In this document: one piece after another, positions 1 through 12,889 of the stretch | How the letters are laid out: each line of letters opens with the position of its first letter | How positions within the stretch are numbered: the stretch's first letter is position 1 | Source of the DNA: Gordionus sp. m RMFG-2023 | Taxonomy: Eukaryota > Nematomorpha > Gordioida > Chordodea > Parachordodidae | Length of the DNA stretch: 64,000 nt | Direction: 5' to 3' | NCBI RefSeq assembly: GCF_954871325.1 | Contig: NC_088775.1 | Location: forward strand, 52,925,561 to 52,989,560 | The notes under the pieces: generated by a model | The model's input: only the letters and a program-made list of their open reading frames with translations | Told to the model about the DNA's origin: nothing | Databases searched by the model: none | Position numbers and translations under genes: made by a program

Positions 1-147
1 GACAAAAAAATATTTTTTTTAAAATTAATTTTCTAAAAAATATAATCATCATAAAGTGTATATTAATTATTTCAAATAGCCTATACTTTTGGGATTCCGA
101 AGATGTTTTAATTATTCAGATTAGTCTATTAATATTTATTTTAATTA

Positions 148-931
148 TTAAGGTTTGAACGAAAAATGTCCAAACCATCCCCGGTCTCCCCTACCATTTT
201 CATATGTTATTAAATGACTGTCTTTTTTCCTATAGTAGGTGTTGGTTAAGTCAAGGTCGAATGCTTGCGCAAATTTCAGTACATGCTTTCCTTCATCATT
301 CCTTTCTCCGTACCCAAAATCACCATGATGCCTTTTGTAGCTATCTCTTGTTTTTCCCACATGCGCATTTAAGTCACAACCTATTATGATTAGGTCATCC
401 TTAGGGATTTCCATTACAGCTTCATCAAGGAATAGCTCTAAAGTCATCTTTCTCTTCTTCCTTGCAACCCGTTTGAGGAGCATATACTGAAAGGATGTGT
501 AGTATTGATTGACCAATGCAGAGTTTTATCTTCATTAGTCTATCAGAGATCCTGTTGACTTCTACTAATGAGGAGGTTAGATCTTGAATGAGGATGATGC
601 CGACACCGTTCCTATTGCTAACAATCCCATTATAGTACAATTTATACCCATCTCCAATCATTAAAGTCTTCTGGCCTTCTCATTTCGTCTCTTGTATGCA
701 CGCTATATCAACTTTTCTCTTGTTCAACATTGATGCCAATTCTCTTATCTTACCTTTAAGTGTCCCAATATTCAAACTTGCTAATCTTGTCTTCTTTGCT
801 TTGACCATTATTCTACTTTTCGCAGGATGGAGGTCTACACCCTGCGCGTCGCTTGGAGGGAACGCCCTAGCTTTCATATTCATATTTTCATTAGTTTCCT
901 TCATTTTGTTTATTGGACAAGTATCCTTCAC
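148..931 (-). pseudogene. LINE endonuclease relic (RTE/BovB, CFDP2-like)
   Basis: Three adjoining minus-strand reading frames read in order as an APE-type (exonuclease-endonuclease-phosphatase) domain of a non-LTR retrotransposon. The N-terminal part (about 931-690) carries ASLNIGTLKGK and DIACIQETK, the middle part (661-430) carries SNRNGVGIIL and SVYAPQ, and the C-terminal part (516-148) carries IIIGCDLNAHVG and SHLITYENG. These match the 'craniofacial development protein 2-like' endonuclease of RTE/BovB LINEs, an enzyme that nicks target DNA. The pieces are in different frames, so at least two frameshifts separate them. No reverse transcriptase follows before the window edge. This is a dead fragment, not a host gene. 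Confidence 0.85.
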
Positions 932-1034
932 CAGGCTGTCCAGGCCTGACGGTGACCGGGGTGTTATCTCTAAGCTCCGTAATTCATCTTACCATATGTC
1001 TTTACACATTAGTCATCGAAGAAAAACTTGAAAG

Positions 1035-1128
1035 TTTTTATGCTCCTTATCAGGATTGAACCTGCGTCCTCTGCGTCTTTCTGTTTCCAAGCATACATCT
1101 AACCCATTAGGCCGAATCATATATTCTA
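1035..1128 (-). other. tRNA-like Pol III promoter boxes (SINE head or LINE leader)
   Basis: On the minus strand an A-box-like stretch (GGCCTAATGGGTTAGA) is followed about 50 bases later by a B-box-like stretch (GGTTCAATCC). The outer ends do not pair as an acceptor stem, so it is not a working tRNA. It lies about 100 bases upstream of the endonuclease relic in the same orientation, which fits a tRNA-derived SINE head or a captured LINE leader. Confidence 0.4.
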
Positions 1129-1130
1129 AA

Positions 1131-2690
1131 ACTATTGAGGGGTAAAATGGTTATGGATCGCTTAGTCTAATGGTAAAAGTATATATTAATTAAAAGTTTG
1201 GTAGTTTATGTGGAATATTGCTACCAATAATTATTGAGTTAATGTATTGAATTGTAAAATTTGATATGGTAAAAAATATTTGTAGTTGAATGAGTTTTTG
1301 TTTTAAATTTTATAGGATTAAAATTCAAAAGAATAAATGAAGTAAAATATGGGGGTCAAGTGGTGTTAAAGTTTAACTTGCTTTAATTTTTTTTATTTAT
1401 CGTTGGTAAAAGAAGGTTGGAAGATAAAATGTTTATATGAGTTGAGATTGTAATGAGTTTGTTAATATAAAGTTGTTTGTTATAAAAACTAATTAATTAT
1501 TAAAGGATTAAGAAATAAAAGTAGTAGATCATAAAAAGAAAAATTGTAAAATTTGATAATTTTGATAAACGGTAAAGTTTAGTTTGTTTTAATTTTTTTT
1601 ATTTATCGTTGGTAAAAGAAGGTTGGAAGATAAAATGTTTAAATGAGTTAGGATTGTAATTGTCAATATAAAGTTGTTTGTTATAAAAAGTAATTAATTA
1701 TTAAAGGATTAAGAAGAAAAATTAGTAGATCGTAAAAAGAAAAATTGTAAAATTTGATAATTTTGATAAGCGATATTGGGAAGAGAAGAAACGTAAATTG
1801 CGAAAAGGCAACTGGTGGTTAAATGGGGAAATAATTGAAAATATAATGGTAAGAGAATAAAGAAATAATAAAATGAAAATAATAATGTTGTTGTTTTGTG
1901 TAATGGTTTATTATGTAAAAAAAAGGGGGTATTGTGAATATGTTGTTAAAGTGATTAAGTTCTTGTTATAAAAAAAAGAATAATAATTGTATCTGGGATA
2001 ATGTTAAAAGGAATGAATAGTGATTACACTTTGCATGTAATTTAAAAAAATCAAATTAACTCGTAATATTTCCTCCAATCAACTACAATGATTCGGCACA
2101 ATTAACTATAATAATGCTAGAGTAATAATAAGATAGAATGATCAGGACTGACCAATGATGCCATAGATCAATCAAGCTATGACTCATTAACCAGGATAAT
2201 TTTTGATAACAACCAAAACAATCGCTTAATCACATATCAAATCGTCGTATACGTTAGAAATGAACGATACAATAGTACAATAGTAAGATGACAACTAATA
2301 ACAATAACGTATAGATATCAAGAAAATATCAACGATGCGAAGTTCTCGCTCAACGTCGATATCAAGTGAACATCAATGATGTGAAGTTTTGGATCAACGG
2401 TAATGCTGTCAGGGATATTATTGATGAACATGGAAGAATTTTTTAAAAAATTATTAAATTATAAGTGATTCATGCATTAATTTTCGTACGATGATTAATT
2501 TTTATTAATAGTTACGGGAACATTGTTGGATGCACTACATTGAAAAGGGGGTACATGTTGTATTATAATAAATATTTATTTATTATATAAAAAAATAATT
2601 GATAAAAAAATAATTGATAAAAAAATAATATTGAAAAAATAAATATATATATTTTGTTAATTCTTCGATTTGTGTTATGTTTGTAAAGGT
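1131..2690. other. AT-rich stretch, no gene recognised
   Basis: I see no coding signal. Besides the tandem duplication listed separately, a degenerate ~44-base direct repeat with the core ATCAAYGATGYGAAGTT lies at about 2325-2400. Confidence 0.5.
1364..1776. repeat. Tandem duplication, ~207-base unit, two copies
   Basis: Two adjacent copies begin near 1364 and 1571. Each has TTATCGTTGGTAAAAGAAGG, then a GTTGTTTGTTATAAAAA segment and an AAATTGTAAAATTTGATAA tail. They differ by a few substitutions and small indels. No function is evident. Confidence 0.8.
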
Positions 2691-3282
2691 GGGAATTTAA
2701 AGAAAAATATTTAGAAGTGTAAAACAAAATCTATTCTCAAAATTCTATAATTCAGAGCTTCTTTAACAGATAAGTTCAATGAATGTGGATCTAGCCAAAG
2801 GTGAAAGACTCGAAATAAATTAATAATGGAGTTATTCACAAGAGGTAGATCTCAATCCTTCGGTTTTACAGAGATCGGAAATATTGTTAGGGCTGTCAAG
2901 GATTTTGCCCATTCCGTCTTTACTTTATTCAAAAAGGGATCGTAGACTGAGAGATGTTGGTCGATTAGTCTATGTGCCTGAAGATGGCTAGCAATGAACG
3001 CTCATATTGAGATCGACAGTGGGAATCTTATACCAAGTCCGCCATGTTTGGAAGGAAGTGTAGCTTGATGTCAAGCAATGTGAGTAAACTTGATATTTAA
3101 GCAGTCACTAATAATTACTCGTATTCTGGTTTCGAATCTTTTCAGATGCAACCTTTCTAAAAATAATGGGCTCGATTGTAGGGCGTAAAGAATTTTAGGG
3201 ATGTTAAATAAATTCCTTATTAAAAAAAAGACCTTGTGAGCAGAGAGACAGGGAAGAATGCGTTTTAAATTTTCAAATATAT
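2690..3282 (-). pseudogene. LINE C-terminal part (downstream of reverse transcriptase)
   Basis: The minus frame over 3334-3071 reads as the region following the RT active site of a LINE; SAHKVFFLIRNLFNIPKILY resembles the family pattern of a helix-rich stretch after the thumb. It runs on through other frames towards about 2690. It is the continuation of the LINE piece at 5769-7255: if the foldback element between them and one 9-base target copy are removed, the frame reads on through SDMNDIFENLKR. Several frame changes mark it as decayed. Confidence 0.7.
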
Positions 3283-3291
3283 CGTTCATAT

Positions 3292-5759
3292 AAGTCCGTG
3301 AAGTTGGCGGAACGATGTGAGAATCAATTAACAAAACCTATGCCAATATTTAGAGTCCTAATTGATCTTCAAACCAAACATCAGCGGAATCAAAGGTTAA
3401 TGAGTTATAAGCAAAATAAGGAAAGTGTGAAATTTTGAAGCTGGCGGAACGATTTGAGGATCAATTACCGAAACCTATAGCATTGTGTAGCCCGTTAATT
3501 GATCCTAATTGATCTTCTAACCGGAAAGCAGCGGACTGAACCGTTACTGAGTTATGAGCAAAATAAGAAAGTGTTGGCACTTTGCCAAAACCGAATAAAA
3601 TATAATGATCTGAAACTTGGCAATTATGTAGTATTCAATATGAACATTAATAATCTCCAAGCTGGATATCGGTAACACTAACCGCAACCGAGTTATAACC
3701 GTTTTAAAAATGTGAAGTTAGCGGAATTTTTTTTAAAAGTGAGGATCAATTACCGAAATTTATGCCAGAGTGTAAAGCGTTAATTGATCCTCTAGAATCC
3801 TTAACCGCATACCAACGGATTAAACCATTGGTGAGTTATGAGCAAAATAACAAATGTTGGCACTTTGCCAAAACCGATAATAAAAAGGAGTATGTTTTGA
3901 AACTTGGCAATTATAGTATTCAATATGTACGTTAATAATCCCCAAACCGGTATCGGTATCACTAACCGTAACCGAGCTATATCCGTTTTTAAAAAGTGTA
4001 GTTAGCAGAATTATTTTTAGAAAATGAGGATCAATTACCGAAAATTATGGCAACGTGTAGTTCGTTAATTGATCCTCCAGAATCTTTATACCAGCGGAAT
4101 GAACCATTCGTGAGTTATGAGCAAAATAGTTAGCGGCTTTTCTAGAGAAGTCGAAACCCTTCTCGGTAGGTAGAGTTACAATGTCAATTTCTATGTGTAT
4201 ACTGCAGAGAAGATAGAGATCCGAAAATCCCTATTTACCAACTTCATAGTATTTTCAATCCTATTCTTATCATATTATGTTTATATATATGAATAATTAT
4301 ATCTATCTCTAGAAATTATCAAAACGACTAAAAAAAGTTATTAATATAAATATAAGTCCAATTCCATTATGTGTTCGAAAATATAATTCTCAAGCGTGAT
4401 CTCTTTTAGTTTTTTTATCAACGTAACACTAAAAACTGATATAAATTTCATCTTTAGAGCATCCATAATTTTTCAGGTCTAAATTTGACTTTGAAATATT
4501 ATTTGTTGATAACTCACTACCCTTTCACTTATTGACATTCCGTTTAAAGAAGATAGAGGATCAATTAAAGCACAAAATATTGACTTTAACTAAAAAATAA
4601 TTGCTCGAATTTAAAAATTTGACAAAATGCCAAAACTTTTCTATTTTGCTCATAACTGAACGGTTTATTCTGCTGGTATACGGTTTAAAATTTCTGGAGT
4701 ATCAATTAACGGGCTAAACATTGGCATAATTATTGATCCTTTTTAAAAATTACGCTAACTTCACGTATTTAAAACAACGGTTATAACTCAGTAACGGTTA
4801 GTGATACCGATATCCGGTTTAGAGATTTTTAATGCACATATTGAATACTAAATAATTGCCAAGTTTCAAAACATAATCTTTTTTATTATCGGTTTTGGCA
4901 AAGTGCCAACATTTTTTATTTTGCTCATAACTCACGAATGGTTCATGCCGCTGGTATATAGTTTAAAAATTCCGGAGGATTAATTAACGGGCTACACATT
5001 GGCTTAATTTTCGGTAATTGATCTTCACTTTCTAAAAATAATTCAGTAAACTTCACGCTTTTAAACGGTTATAACTCGATAACTGTTAGTGATACCGATA
5101 TCCAGTTTAGAGATTTTTAATGCACAATTGAATACTAAATAATTTCTAAGTTTCAAAACATAATCTTTTTATGATCGGTTTTGGAAAAGTGCCAACATTT
5201 TTTATATTGCTCATAACTCACGAACGGTTTATTCCGCTGGTATATGGTTTAAAGATTCTGGAGAATCAATTAACGGGCTACACTTAGGCATAAATTTCGG
5301 TAATTGATTCTCACTTTTAAAAAAAATTCCGCTAACTTCACGTTTTAAAACGTTATAACTCGGTTTCGGCTAGTGATACCGATATCCAGCTTGGAGATTA
5401 TTAATGTACATATTCAATACTATATAATTGCCAAATTTCAGATCATTATCTTTTATATTTTTGGTTTTGGCTAAGTGCCAACACTTTCTTATTTTGCCTC
5501 ATAACTCAGTAACGGTTCATTCCGCTGCTTTCCGGATATAAGATCAATTAGGATCAATTAACGGGCTACACAATGGTATAGGCTTCGGTAATTGATCCTC
5601 ATATCGTTCCGCCAGCTTCAAAATTTCATACTTTCCTTATTTTGCTTATAACTCATTAACCTTTGATTGATGTTTGGTTTGAAGATCAATTAGGACTCTA
5701 AATATTGGCATAGGTTTTGTTAATTGATTCTCACATCGTTCCGCATACTTCACGAACCT
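3292..5759. mobile_element. Foldback element, 2.47 kb, perfect 9-base target duplication
   Basis: A long inverted repeat. The left end AAGTCCGTGAAG..GCGGAACG is matched in reverse complement by the right end AGGTTCGTGAAG..GCGGAACG. The direct repeat CGTTCATAT flanks it at 3283-3291 and 5760-5768. Both arms consist of about three diverged units of roughly 300 bases, each with GAGTTATGAGCAAAATA, a GGCACTTTGCCAAAACC block and a GATCAATTA block. The centre (about 4150-4560) is single copy. There is no ORF, so it must have been moved by another element's transposase. A 9-base target site suits Mutator-like or FB-type elements; the family is unproven. The inserted site lies inside a LINE. Confidence 0.85.
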
Positions 5760-5768
5760 CGTTCATAT

Positions 5769-7255
5769 CGCTAAAAAAAAGAATTTACTAACTCCTCACT
5801 ATGGGAGAGCCCAAATGCGATAAATTTTTCAAGGGGACATGCTTAAAGCCAAAAACGTTTAATGGAATTGTATTGATTTTACAATATTTGGTTTTGATTT
5901 CGTTGGAGATGACCCCATCATCAATGAACCATAAATGTAGAGGTAGCAAGCAATCATTTTTATTTTAGTGATCAAATCATGGATACCCAGACAAAATATG
6001 GAGCCTAGGGGATCACCCTGTTGAATACCTTCAGAAGAGGTTAAGATATAATGGCCAAATACCAAATGGGATGGTTTTTTATAGGATTAAAGGATATTGT
6101 TTGTAAAAGCTGGGAAATGTTTTATGAATTGTGAAATGATTAATTTTCTGTGAATGCTATTGTAAGAATTTCTAAAGTCGATTTTAACAAGGTGAGAGCT
6201 ATTGTAGCATTCTGAGAATAAATACGAGGTATATATGCAGCCGCTTTACATCCTGAGCTAGTTCCAACACCTAATTGAAGAGGAAGAAGTGTGTTAGAAA
6301 CTTGTGCAGAAATCCTGCTAGCTATAAGCTTGGAACATAATCTACTATATACAGTACCAAAGGCAATAGGCCTAATATCACCATTCTTTTTTCTCAGGGC
6401 GACAACCTTGGCTCCAAAAGAAGACCCTTACGAAATCTGGGACCTCACCATTAATGACATTGTTGCATAATTGAGTTATTTTATCCAATAAAGAGGTTTG
6501 ACTGTTGAGGATGGGAGTAGTTAATTCTTGAAGAAATAAAGGTTAAACTCCTTCAAATCCAGGAGCCGCGTCCTTCTGAAAAGATCTATCTGATTTAAAT
6601 ACTTCTTCCGAAGTGAAAATCGGAGAAGGGTTCTTAGTTTCATAAATCACTATAGCTTCCAGTGTCTGGGGATGCTTTTCTAGTAGTCTTTGGTATGACA
6701 CCGCGTCCACTGGAGCGAGTGTGTCAAAGGTACATAGTTTGAGAGCACCATTTATGTCCAAATTGTTTATTTTGTTATCGATTAGCTTCACCTTGAAATT
6801 TATTCGTCCTGTTTTTTATTGCAGGTGTGAGTTATGATATCAAGGGGTTCATAATTGATATTAGAAGATGCTAGTTTAATATTTATAGTAAAAGAATTAC
6901 TATTCACAGCAGGAATTTGGAAAGATTTGTGGCCGAATAAAAGAAAGGCTGACCATGCATCCTTAGAGGAGAAGTTCTTTAACAGCCTACCAATGTATTG
7001 AGTATAATTGGTTGAAACAACTTGTCTGGCCTATTGGAATTATAGAAATCAACGAGGTTAGGGCAGTCCAAAGAATTGGTCAATGAAAGAATTGGTGAAA
7101 TGAATATCAGGGATATTAGATTCGAGAATGCTTGATGTTGCAATATTCATGATTTGATGAGATAAAACAGATGACTGTGTTACAGGATTCAAGAATTGTT
7201 GGGGATTGTTAGGAGAGGAATAGAGGGGACTGAGCCAGAAAGGGGGCATCTTTGT
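5769..7255 (-). pseudogene. LINE reverse transcriptase relic (N-terminal and palm part)
   Basis: Minus-strand pieces read in order: an N-terminal region (7249-7058), then 6791-6543 ending FQKDAAPGFEGV (the family pattern is SFP.GSAPGPDG), then a run of frames to 6065-5859 with TSSEGIQQGDPLGSIFCLGI, the RT 'QGDPLG' motif. This LINE type is common in hydra, aphids and other invertebrates. The protein would reverse-transcribe its own RNA at a nicked target. Multiple frame breaks make it non-functional. It is cut off at its low-coordinate end by the foldback element and resumes at 3282. Confidence 0.8.
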
Positions 7256-7984
7256 CCATTCACACTATGGGCCCGCCATTCCCAACTATTAAAATAGAGT
7301 TTCTAATAGAGAACATAAACTTCTATATAACATAATATGCGGGTCTACCATTGGGTATTATAATCTGATGATCATATTAATATTTTTATTATATCATCAG
7401 AAAATGAAAACTGATCACCAGCGTCTACATGGCAGAAAATTTGATGGAGGCAAACCCCTCCAAAATCTACCCATACCCACCTAAAAAAAATCCTGTGGCC
7501 TTCGGCCGCAAAATTTACAGACCTACGATGGTATAGTGATTTTATTTAAAAAATCTTATCTGCCACCATTTATAACCTTACAACATAATTCTATTTACAA
7601 TCTTTCAAGCCTATTTAGGGAAAAAAAATTTAAAAATTTGTAAGTGATAATGAACTTTTATTTAAATAATGCAATCTTTTCATAATTTGGTATTCACTTT
7701 ATTTTCATAAAATATATATAAGTGAATTAAATGAGATAACATATTAATATTTCTATGAAAAAGATCTAAAATATTGTAAAAAATATAAGACGAATAAATT
7801 TAAAGAGGTATATTTAGCTTGATTCCACATAATTAAAAACATGTATTGTAAATAGAGCTATTATATAAAATATTAGAATAAAATGAATTATTATTTTGCA
7901 TTGAAATTATAAAATGTTAAATTAAATATACATTATTTAAAAGCCTATATATTCGCTGTGAAAAAGATACATTAATTATTTTAT

Positions 7985-10600
7985 TAATAATTTGGATAAC
8001 CTTATTGATGTTAAAGCAAATTGTGTTATAATATCATCAATTGTAAATTTTTCAAAAACATCAATTTCGCTGGATATTAACAGTAAATTTTCCAAAAATG
8101 GGTCCGAAATTTTATTCCGCATTCGAGTTTTGTTAATTTACTTTACTCATGGCTCTTTCGGCTGAACAGGAAGTTGTAGGAAGGGTTAATAAATATTTAT
8201 ATAATAAATTTAAATTTGAATAAGAATTTAATTGATTTAAAGGTCGGTATGGTAATATAAAAGAAAATTTTATCCATTTTTTTATTTTGGTCATGATTTC
8301 GCTGTTGATATTTTCTTTGGTAATTTGATCGTTTGCAATACCTTTAATTATATACAATTACACATAAAATATCAATAAATTACTTTCATCAATATATAAC
8401 GCGTCATTCTTTTTAACTTTTAAAAGATCTTCGCAAAAAATGATTGATTGAGACTCCAAATATAAAGAGCGAAAATCATTATATTCATCAACAATGTTTT
8501 GGACATCCAATTGATAAGTATTACAAATTTCGGATATTTGCCATCCTTCTATTTTTTCATTATCCATAATTCCAGCGGGAGTAAAAATGGATATCTGTGA
8601 TAAAAAATTTAAACAATCCTAATTAAATCGATCATTTAGGTGATTAATTATTGCATTTAGAACAGGGAAAAATATTTCCGTTCTATATCTATAATAATAA
8701 ATAATAATTTAAATTTTTTTAATTTATTCAACTTGTTTTTTTTTGTTCAACATAATTATTGAATTCTGTTTGATCCAATTTGAATATTGATTTCATATTA
8801 TACAAATCAGTTATTACATTATTCTTTTTCAAAAAACTATTAGATAAGGAATGTAATTTTAAAAATATATTGTCTCCATTAGCTATATTTTAAAATTATT
8901 TATAGAAATAGTAACAATATTAACCTTTTAGTTTTTGTAATTTATTTTTTGTATGTTGTATTAATTTGGTTACCAAAGCCAAATCATTACCAACTGCCTG
9001 CATTTCAATACAAGCCTCATGTGTACATTTCAATATTTCTTTCAAAATAAAAAGACTTAATATAAAATTTTCATCTTTAATTCTTGATAATAACCCATCG
9101 GCAATGGAAGAGGTGCTTGGGTCATTAGAATCTTTTAATTCAACTAATGATGCTAAAATATGTTCATAAACATCTAAAAAGATTTCTACAGATTTGTAGG
9201 ATGATGACCAATTTCTGAAAATATATAAGTTTCAAGTTTCATTAAAAATATTTTATTTACCTTGTTGTGTTTTTAATTCTTTTAAGACTTGGACTTTCTC
9301 ATTTGATATTTAACAAACACACCTTGACGTCTAACTCCATTCATAAATTATATAACTCATCTAATATTCCCATTGCCCTTTTCATTTCAATTTTGCATCC
9401 ACAAACATGAGCAACTACTAAATTTAGCCGATGTGCATGGCACCAAATATAGATGGCTTTTGGAGCCTCTTTCAATATTAAAGCCTGCATTCCTTTGTAT
9501 ACTCCTCTCATATTCCCTGCACCATCCATACTTTGTCCAACCAAATAATCAAGAGGAAGACCAAGATCATTAAACTTAGAAAAAACATGTTTCTTTATAT
9601 TTTCCCCAGTGGTTTCTGATGTTATAAAAACATGTATGATCCTTTCTACAGGATGTGGATGAAAGCTATGCATTCTTTTTTAGACACATCATATGTTCCA
9701 TCTAATATGATGCTATAGGCACGATTCTCTTTAATTGTTTGAATAATGCTTTTTGTTATTTTTATCTTAATAATTTCAGTTATTTTTTTCACGTGGCCAT
9801 ATGACAGTAAATTTATATAAGGTCTCGAAATTTTATCTGATTTTTTTCTCCGCAATTTTTCGTTGTTATCCATGTATGCACGTAAAGTTGGAACCGTTTT
9901 TGCCATTAATTTTATGAGACACATAAAATTACCTTCATTCGAATTAGAACCCCAAAAGGCTATATTACATTTTATAAGGTACATAATGGCATTGATAATA
10001 TTATGAACTATATTACGATTTTCCATGATTATATCAAGCTTATTTGATAGCAAATGATCTTAAATGCGTTTATTTGCAAGCCAAGTCATGTTTGCATATT
10101 CACAATCTTTATGAAGACAAGATGCTTCGTGTCTCTCTAAGTCACGCTTTATGTTTTTCCAATTATTTACCCCATGTTGAGTCCAAAAAGTATTGGACTT
10201 AGGGCCACCAAACATAATACAATATAGACAAAAGACTTTGTCTAAAGTAGTGCTATAAGATAGCCAATTGCTGGGGTTGAGGGAACCATCTATATTAACC
10301 TTTCTATAATAGGTTATATTCATGCTCCTGTTTAAAAAGTAAAAAAAAATATATTGGTATAGAAATAATGGATGGGTAAAAATTAATGAAAATAAATATT
10401 ATTTAAAACCTCTTGTTAGTAACAGGATATTGAAATTTATTTGTACATGGCTGACAAGGGCCTACAGCAATTATGAAATTTATCAAAATATTTGTCATCC
10501 TAAATAATATAAAGTGAAAAGGGTCATTTGGTTTCTTTTTTTTGTATAGCTGAATAAGACTTGGACTTTGAATATCCTCATAATTTATTCCCTTCAAAAG
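7985..10600 (-). pseudogene. hAT #1 transposase body (TTF finger, DUF4371, dimerisation domain)
   Basis: Cut-and-paste transposase read on the minus strand in several pieces. 10597-10403 is a linker exon. 10323-10060 has a TTF/ZMYM-type finger region (VFCLYCIMFGGP). 10053-9646 has SIILDGTYDVSKKE, the first catalytic segment. 9673-9341 has VGQSMDGAGNMRG and IWCHAHRLNLVV. 8567-8358 is followed by 8357-8133 with the hAT dimerisation motif LPTTSCSAERAMSKVN. The reading resumes in another frame from about 8125 to 7985 (RMRNKISDPFLENL, then DDIITQFALTS). Frame changes and stops between pieces, beyond what introns explain, show decay. The same domain order occurs in the copy at 21.0-23.2 kb. Confidence 0.85.
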
Positions 10601-10616
10601 TCATTATATAAATTTT

Positions 10617-11390
10617 ATTTAAATATAATGCCTCATGCAAAGTAAGTGCCTCACTAGAACCGGGGATTGGATGAGGAGATAATACAATTTGTGAATCTTC
10701 AATATTGGAGATTTGCTATAAATAAAGAGTATAATTTGTTTACTTGTGAAAATCTTTTTTAATATAATTTCAGCCAAATGGTCATTTTATTCTTAGCTAC
10801 ATTATAATTAAGTTAATCAATAAATGTTGGAAATATTTAAATGTCCTAATTTATTTTCTTCAAAAGTTATCATATAATTCGTATTTAAATTAAATACCTC
10901 ATCATGCAAAGTAAGCGCCTCACTGGAACTAGGGATTGGATGAGAAGATAATACAATTTGTGAATCTTCAATATTGGAGATTTGCTATAAAGAGTATAAT
11001 TTGTTTACTTATGAAAAACTATATTTTTAATAAAATTTTAGTCAAATGGTCATTTTATTCTTAACTACATTATAATTAAGTTTTTAATAAAGGTTGGAAA
11101 TATTTAATTAACCTCATAATCATAATTTATTTCTTTCAAAAGTTATCATATAATTCGTATTTAAATTAAATACCTCATCATACAAAGTAAACACCTCACT
11201 GGAACTGGGGATTGGATGAGGAGATAATACAATTTGTGAATCTTCATTAACTGAGATTTTCTATAAATAAAGAGGAGTTTAATTTCTTTCCTTATGATAA
11301 CTATATTTTTAATAAATTTTTAGGCAAATGATAATTTTTTTTAACTACATTATAATTAAGTTTTTAATAAATGTTTTAATTCTACATGAA
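10617..11390 (-). repeat. Triplicated ~270-base exon-plus-intron unit in hAT #1
   Basis: Three tandem units have anchor GGGATTGG at 10663, 10932 and 11208. On the minus strand each encodes a short conserved segment (SQIVLSPHPIP, then SSEALTLH), preceded by a good 3' splice site (TTTATTTATAG in the copy at 10.7 kb). The third unit is more diverged (NEDSQIVL, SEVFTLYD). The flanking intron sequence is repeated too, so the unit duplicated as DNA. Whether the exons were ever spliced in series is unknown. Confidence 0.8.
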
Positions 11391-11900
11391 TACATGATTG
11401 AGAAAACAGGTATTAAAAATATTATGAAGTCCAACATAAAGTTATCAGGTTACAATGGAAAGATGATACAAGTAATAGGTAAAGCACAAGTGAATGTAGA
11501 ATACAAAGGGAATTCACATATTTTGAACGCAATAATCATAAACATCAATATGACTTTGTTAGATCATGTAAAAACATTTTTAAAATATACTTGAAAGATT
11601 CATAGGCATGATAGATGCAGATTAATATAAAACTGCGATCACATGAAGAAATCATAAAACAATATTATAATGACTATAAAAATAAAAACAATATTAAGTA
11701 TAAATAAAATTGTGAAATTCATGATGAAAGTATATTATCTAAAGAAATTCTAATAGCTAAATAAAACAATGATAATAAACATACCTAATATAACACATAA
11801 TGTAAATAAAGGGGATGAAACTTATACAGATAACATTATGAAAATAGTTGATTCCAAATCATATTTTATAAGATTTATATTTAAAAAAAGTAAAAGAATT
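11390..11900 (+). pseudogene. Ty3/gypsy protease-region fossil fragment
   Basis: A short plus-strand frame (LSGYNGKMIQVIGKAQVNVE..) resembles the segment after the active site of a gypsy-type aspartic protease, where an 'IPVLGEVEVEVEY'-like strand pattern is usual. It is an old fragment inside the hAT, broken and without terminal repeats or other domains nearby. Confidence 0.5.
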
Positions 11901-12239
11901 TGAAGTCTTAATTCAATTAAAGATGAAAAGATTTAAATTTAAAAATTCCTAGAAATTAACATTACCTTATTTTACTACATTATATTAACTTAATAAGTTT
12001 TTTTAGTACTTTGGTTTTAAATTATTATTATTAACTTATTAAACATATTGTTAAATTGAACTTTATAAAGTATATATATATATATATATAAATAGTGTGA
12101 TAAACAGTTAAAAAACATTAAATAATAATATATATAATTTATTTTCTCTATACCCTGACTACTTTAATATTAATATTATTCTGGTAAAATTTTAAATCAG
12201 TTTCTATTAATTCACAAATTTATAGTTACAATAATAAAT

Positions 12240-12511
12240 AAAAATATTACTTTTTGGAAGTAAGATGTTATTGTCTTTTTTTGCAACTGGGTTTCAACTC
12301 CATTTGTGATATTATATGGAATATCACAATATAAAGATACCCAATTATTATTATCTCTTTTGATGGCTACCTTTGTAAATTTCATATCAGCTGGCTTGAC
12401 ATGAGGATGTTTATGTTTATAATGTTCATGTATCTTGTCACTTCTTATTTTAGAAGTTTTGCAATTTTTAATATTGCACTTAACTTTAAATATGGTTTTG
12501 TTACTTGGCAT
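12240..12511 (-). CDS. hAT #1 transposase first exon with zinc finger
   Basis: A minus-strand ORF starts MPSNKTIFKVKC and holds a Cys/His pattern (C-x4-C, then H-x3-H-x-H in HEHYKHKH) and a C-terminal KKTITSYFQK, typical of the start of ZMYM-like hAT transposases. The finger is likely to bind DNA at the element ends. It sits about 520 bases inside the right terminus, the expected position for exon 1 of a minus-strand transposase. The donor site was not fixed with confidence. Confidence 0.6.
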
Positions 12512-12889
12512 CTAGAAAGAAATAATTATTATAATATAATTTTTTACATATTATGTTTTTTATTATTCTTTGCTTGATGATATATGTTTTTATGCATGAC
12601 TCAAAAAATTACCTAAAATTTATCCTGCTAAAATCTATAAATTTATTAAAAAACATAATATAAATATATTAATCTCTAAGAAAAGTACCAAATAGGAAAT
12701 GTGTAAATATTAACTTGATAAAATGCTAAATGAAAATCGTTGACAAAGAAAATTTATATTATTTATTAATTGACAAATATCTTTACTTTAATTGACATTT
12801 TTCAGAAAATCAAACGATAACCATCATAATCGTATCAATTAATGGATTAAAAAAAGATTATAATTCAAATCAAAAATTACCCACCAAAA

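Noticed and set aside
1155-1200. tRNA-like A box (TAGTCTAATGGTAAAAG) on the plus strand
   Set aside because: No B box or cloverleaf follows; chance or a tiny relic.
11328-11594. A host gene on the plus strand
   Set aside because: The readable part resembles a gypsy protease-region strand pattern, so it is better called an LTR-element fossil.
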